This document shows, in pieces, positions 63,018 to 64,000 of a stretch of DNA of 64,000 nucleotides. Each line of letters begins with the position of its first letter. Positions within the stretch are counted from its first letter, which is position 1. The position numbers were made by a program, and so were the translations under genes. The stretch lies in assembly GCF_026163695.1 (NCBI RefSeq), contig NZ_JAOTID010000014.1, positions 87,096 to 151,095 of the forward strand. The letters run 5' to 3'. The notes below the pieces were generated by a model, which was not told the DNA's origin, made no database searches, and saw only the letters and a program-made list of their open reading frames with translations. Source of the stretch: Shumkonia mesophila (GTDB lineage Bacteria; Pseudomonadota; Alphaproteobacteria; Rhodospirillales; Shumkoniaceae).

Positions 63018-63734
63018 TCAGCCGCCCGTGCCGACCGGCAGTTCGGAACCTTTCTGGATGTGGGCGGCCAACAGCGTCACCGCCGCCTCGACGTCGCGGT
63101 TGACGGTGTATTCCAGGATCTTGCGGTGCTCGTCGACCAGTTCCTCGCCGCGGAAGCCGATGGTTTTCAGGGCCAGCATCTGATAGCGGCGGAACTGGTC
63201 GTGGATGACGCTGTGCATGCGCATGATCCAGCGCGACCGGCAGGCCGAAATCAGCGCGACGTGGAACTGGCGGTCGAAATTCTGCCACTCGGCGCCGTGC
63301 TTGGCGGCATCCTGCATCATCAGCCGCTCGCTGCAGGCCAGCATGTGGTGGGCCGAAACCACCCGGCCTTCCCAGTCGAGGTCGCCCAGCTCCATCGACT
63401 TCCTCAGCCCGTGGCACTCGATCAGCTGACGCAGTTCGGTCACCTCGCGCAGATCGTCGATGGAGGCCGGCACCACCCGGAAGCCCTTCTGCCCCTCGGC
63501 CAGCACCAGGCCCTCGGCGGCCAGGCGCATCAGGGTCTCGCGCAGCGTGTTGATGGAAACGTCGTAGTCGCGCTTCAGGCTGGCCAGCTTGAGCTTCATG
63601 CCCGGGTGCAGGGCGCCCAGCAGGATGTCGTTGCGGATCTCACTGAACACCGCCTCGCCGACGGAGGCGCCGTCGGGCCGTTCGGGCGCGGCGTCCGGCC
63701 CCTCGATCATCCGTTCAAAGAATTCCGCTCGCAT
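63018..63734 (-). CDS. GntR-family regulator (FCD subgroup)
   Basis: A 238-aa FadR-subfamily regulator. N-terminal winged helix: EAVFSEIRNDILLGALHPGM, then KLKLASLKRDYDVSINTLRE and TLMRLAAEGLVLAEGQKGFR. The C-terminal FCD ligand domain includes VTELRQLIECHGLRKSMELG and NFDRQFHVALISACRSRWIM with DEHRKILEYTVNRDVEAAVT; the Asp/His residues that bind metal in this fold (D..FH, H) are visible. Located upstream on the same strand as the TRAP operon, it most likely controls it, and the ligand is probably the transported acid. Confidence 0.88.
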   Translation of the reverse strand: MRAEFFERMIEGPDAAPERPDGASVGEAVFSEIRNDILLGALHPGMKLKLASLKRDYDVSINTLRETLMRLAAEGLVLAEGQKGFRVVPASIDDLREVTELRQLIECHGLRKSMELGDLDWEGRVVSAHHMLACSERLMMQDAAKHGAEWQNFDRQFHVALISACRSRWIMRMHSVIHDQFRRYQMLALKTIGFRGEELVDEHRKILEYTVNRDVEAAVTLLAAHIQKGSELPVGTGG

Positions 63735-63837
63735 GGTCGTTCACCGCATGAAGGACGGCGGCCCCTTCGGCCGTATTCCCTAATATATCCATAAATCCGC
63801 GAAAAAAACGATATTTTACAGAATCGGCATCGGCCTT

Positions 63838-63890
63838 CAGTCTCCCTCTCCGCCCCCTTGGGGGGGAGAGGGGCGGGGTGAGGTGGGGAA
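63838..63890. repeat. GC-rich palindromic repeat upstream of the FCD regulator
   Basis: Block ctccctctccgcccccttggg followed by gggagaggggcggggtgaggt, nearly the same as that at 62859. The 63735-63837 segment before it is AT-rich and probably contains the regulator's promoter. Confidence 0.6.
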
Positions 63891-63905
63891 CGCCGCGGCC
63901 TCGGG

Positions 63906-64000
63906 CCCCCCCCCCCCCCCCCCCCCCCCCCGCCCCCCCCCCCCCCCCCCAACGCGGGGGGGGGGGGGGGGGGGGGGGGGGCCCCCCCCCCCCCCCCCAC
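63906..64000. other. Homopolymer C/G runs; likely sequencing or assembly artefact
   Basis: The final ~95 bases are runs of c, then g, then c, with only a few other bases. This is not plausible biological sequence, even for a GC-rich genome, and probably reflects a low-quality contig end. No gene should be called from it. Confidence 0.85.

Noticed and set aside
1..64000. tRNA, rRNA, riboswitch or CRISPR features
   Set aside because: None could be recognised by eye on either strand; a tRNAscan/Infernal run would be needed to exclude short RNAs.

Overview
The window reads as a GC-rich alphaproteobacterium, most like a Rhodospirillales-type genome. Supporting signs are the FlgN/FliS/small-flagellin gene set, the NodT-type outer-membrane lipoprotein, a TRAP transporter with an FCD regulator, a DUF3830 protein and an RlpA lipoprotein. 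No rRNA, tRNA or CRISPR array was seen. The last ~95 bases are C and G homopolymer runs that look like a low-quality contig end.

Layout. (1) 1-4368: a sugar-phosphate operon with the end of a KDPG-type aldolase, a PfkB sugar kinase, transaldolase and transketolase. (2) 4411-4891: an IS5-family element reduced to ~480 bp that keeps both inverted repeats. (3) 5609-16545: an efflux island, with a MacA-MacB-outer-membrane set, then an RND adaptor and pump, then an AdeRS-like two-component system. It ends in a broken ABC exporter (16563-17137) that carries a nonsense codon and is fused directly to a 5'-truncated, decayed IS21 element (17138-18972). (4) 19096-30814: a lateral-type flagellar cluster. 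flgD, flgE, an unknown gene, flgN, flgK and flgL run on the minus strand. An ECF sigma factor, a short flagellin, fliD and fliS run on the plus strand. A decayed IS3 element sits between the two arms. Two related small 'LLD...WP' proteins bracket the cluster. (5) 31566-43674: a compact biosynthetic operon with a one-module fully reducing PKS, a one-module NRPS (C-A-PCP-TE), a short-chain dehydrogenase and an alpha/beta hydrolase, linked by ATGA/GTGA overlaps. The thioesterase has Cys in place of the usual Ser nucleophile. (6) 43680-45516: an amidase diverging from a livH gene cut off and joined to the tail of an IS110-type transposase. (7) 45657-53262: envelope genes (RlpA, two related small membrane proteins, a DUF3830 protein, a lipoprotein), an HNH endonuclease, and a tandem pair of secreted Gly-repeat proteins with nearly identical Ala-rich helical tails. 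(8) 53372-57424: an AsmA-family protein and a Kef-type cation/proton antiporter. (9) 57568-63734: a catabolic locus with an isocitrate/isopropylmalate-type dehydrogenase, a shikimate-dehydrogenase-like enzyme, TRAP genes dctQ-dctM-dctP and an FCD regulator.

The most interesting parts are the PKS-NRPS operon with its Cys thioesterase, the ECF sigma/small-protein arrangement around the lateral flagellar genes, and the duplicated Gly-repeat secreted proteins. The junctions between blocks repeatedly fall on dead insertion sequences, so the window looks like a mosaic of acquired or rearranged segments.
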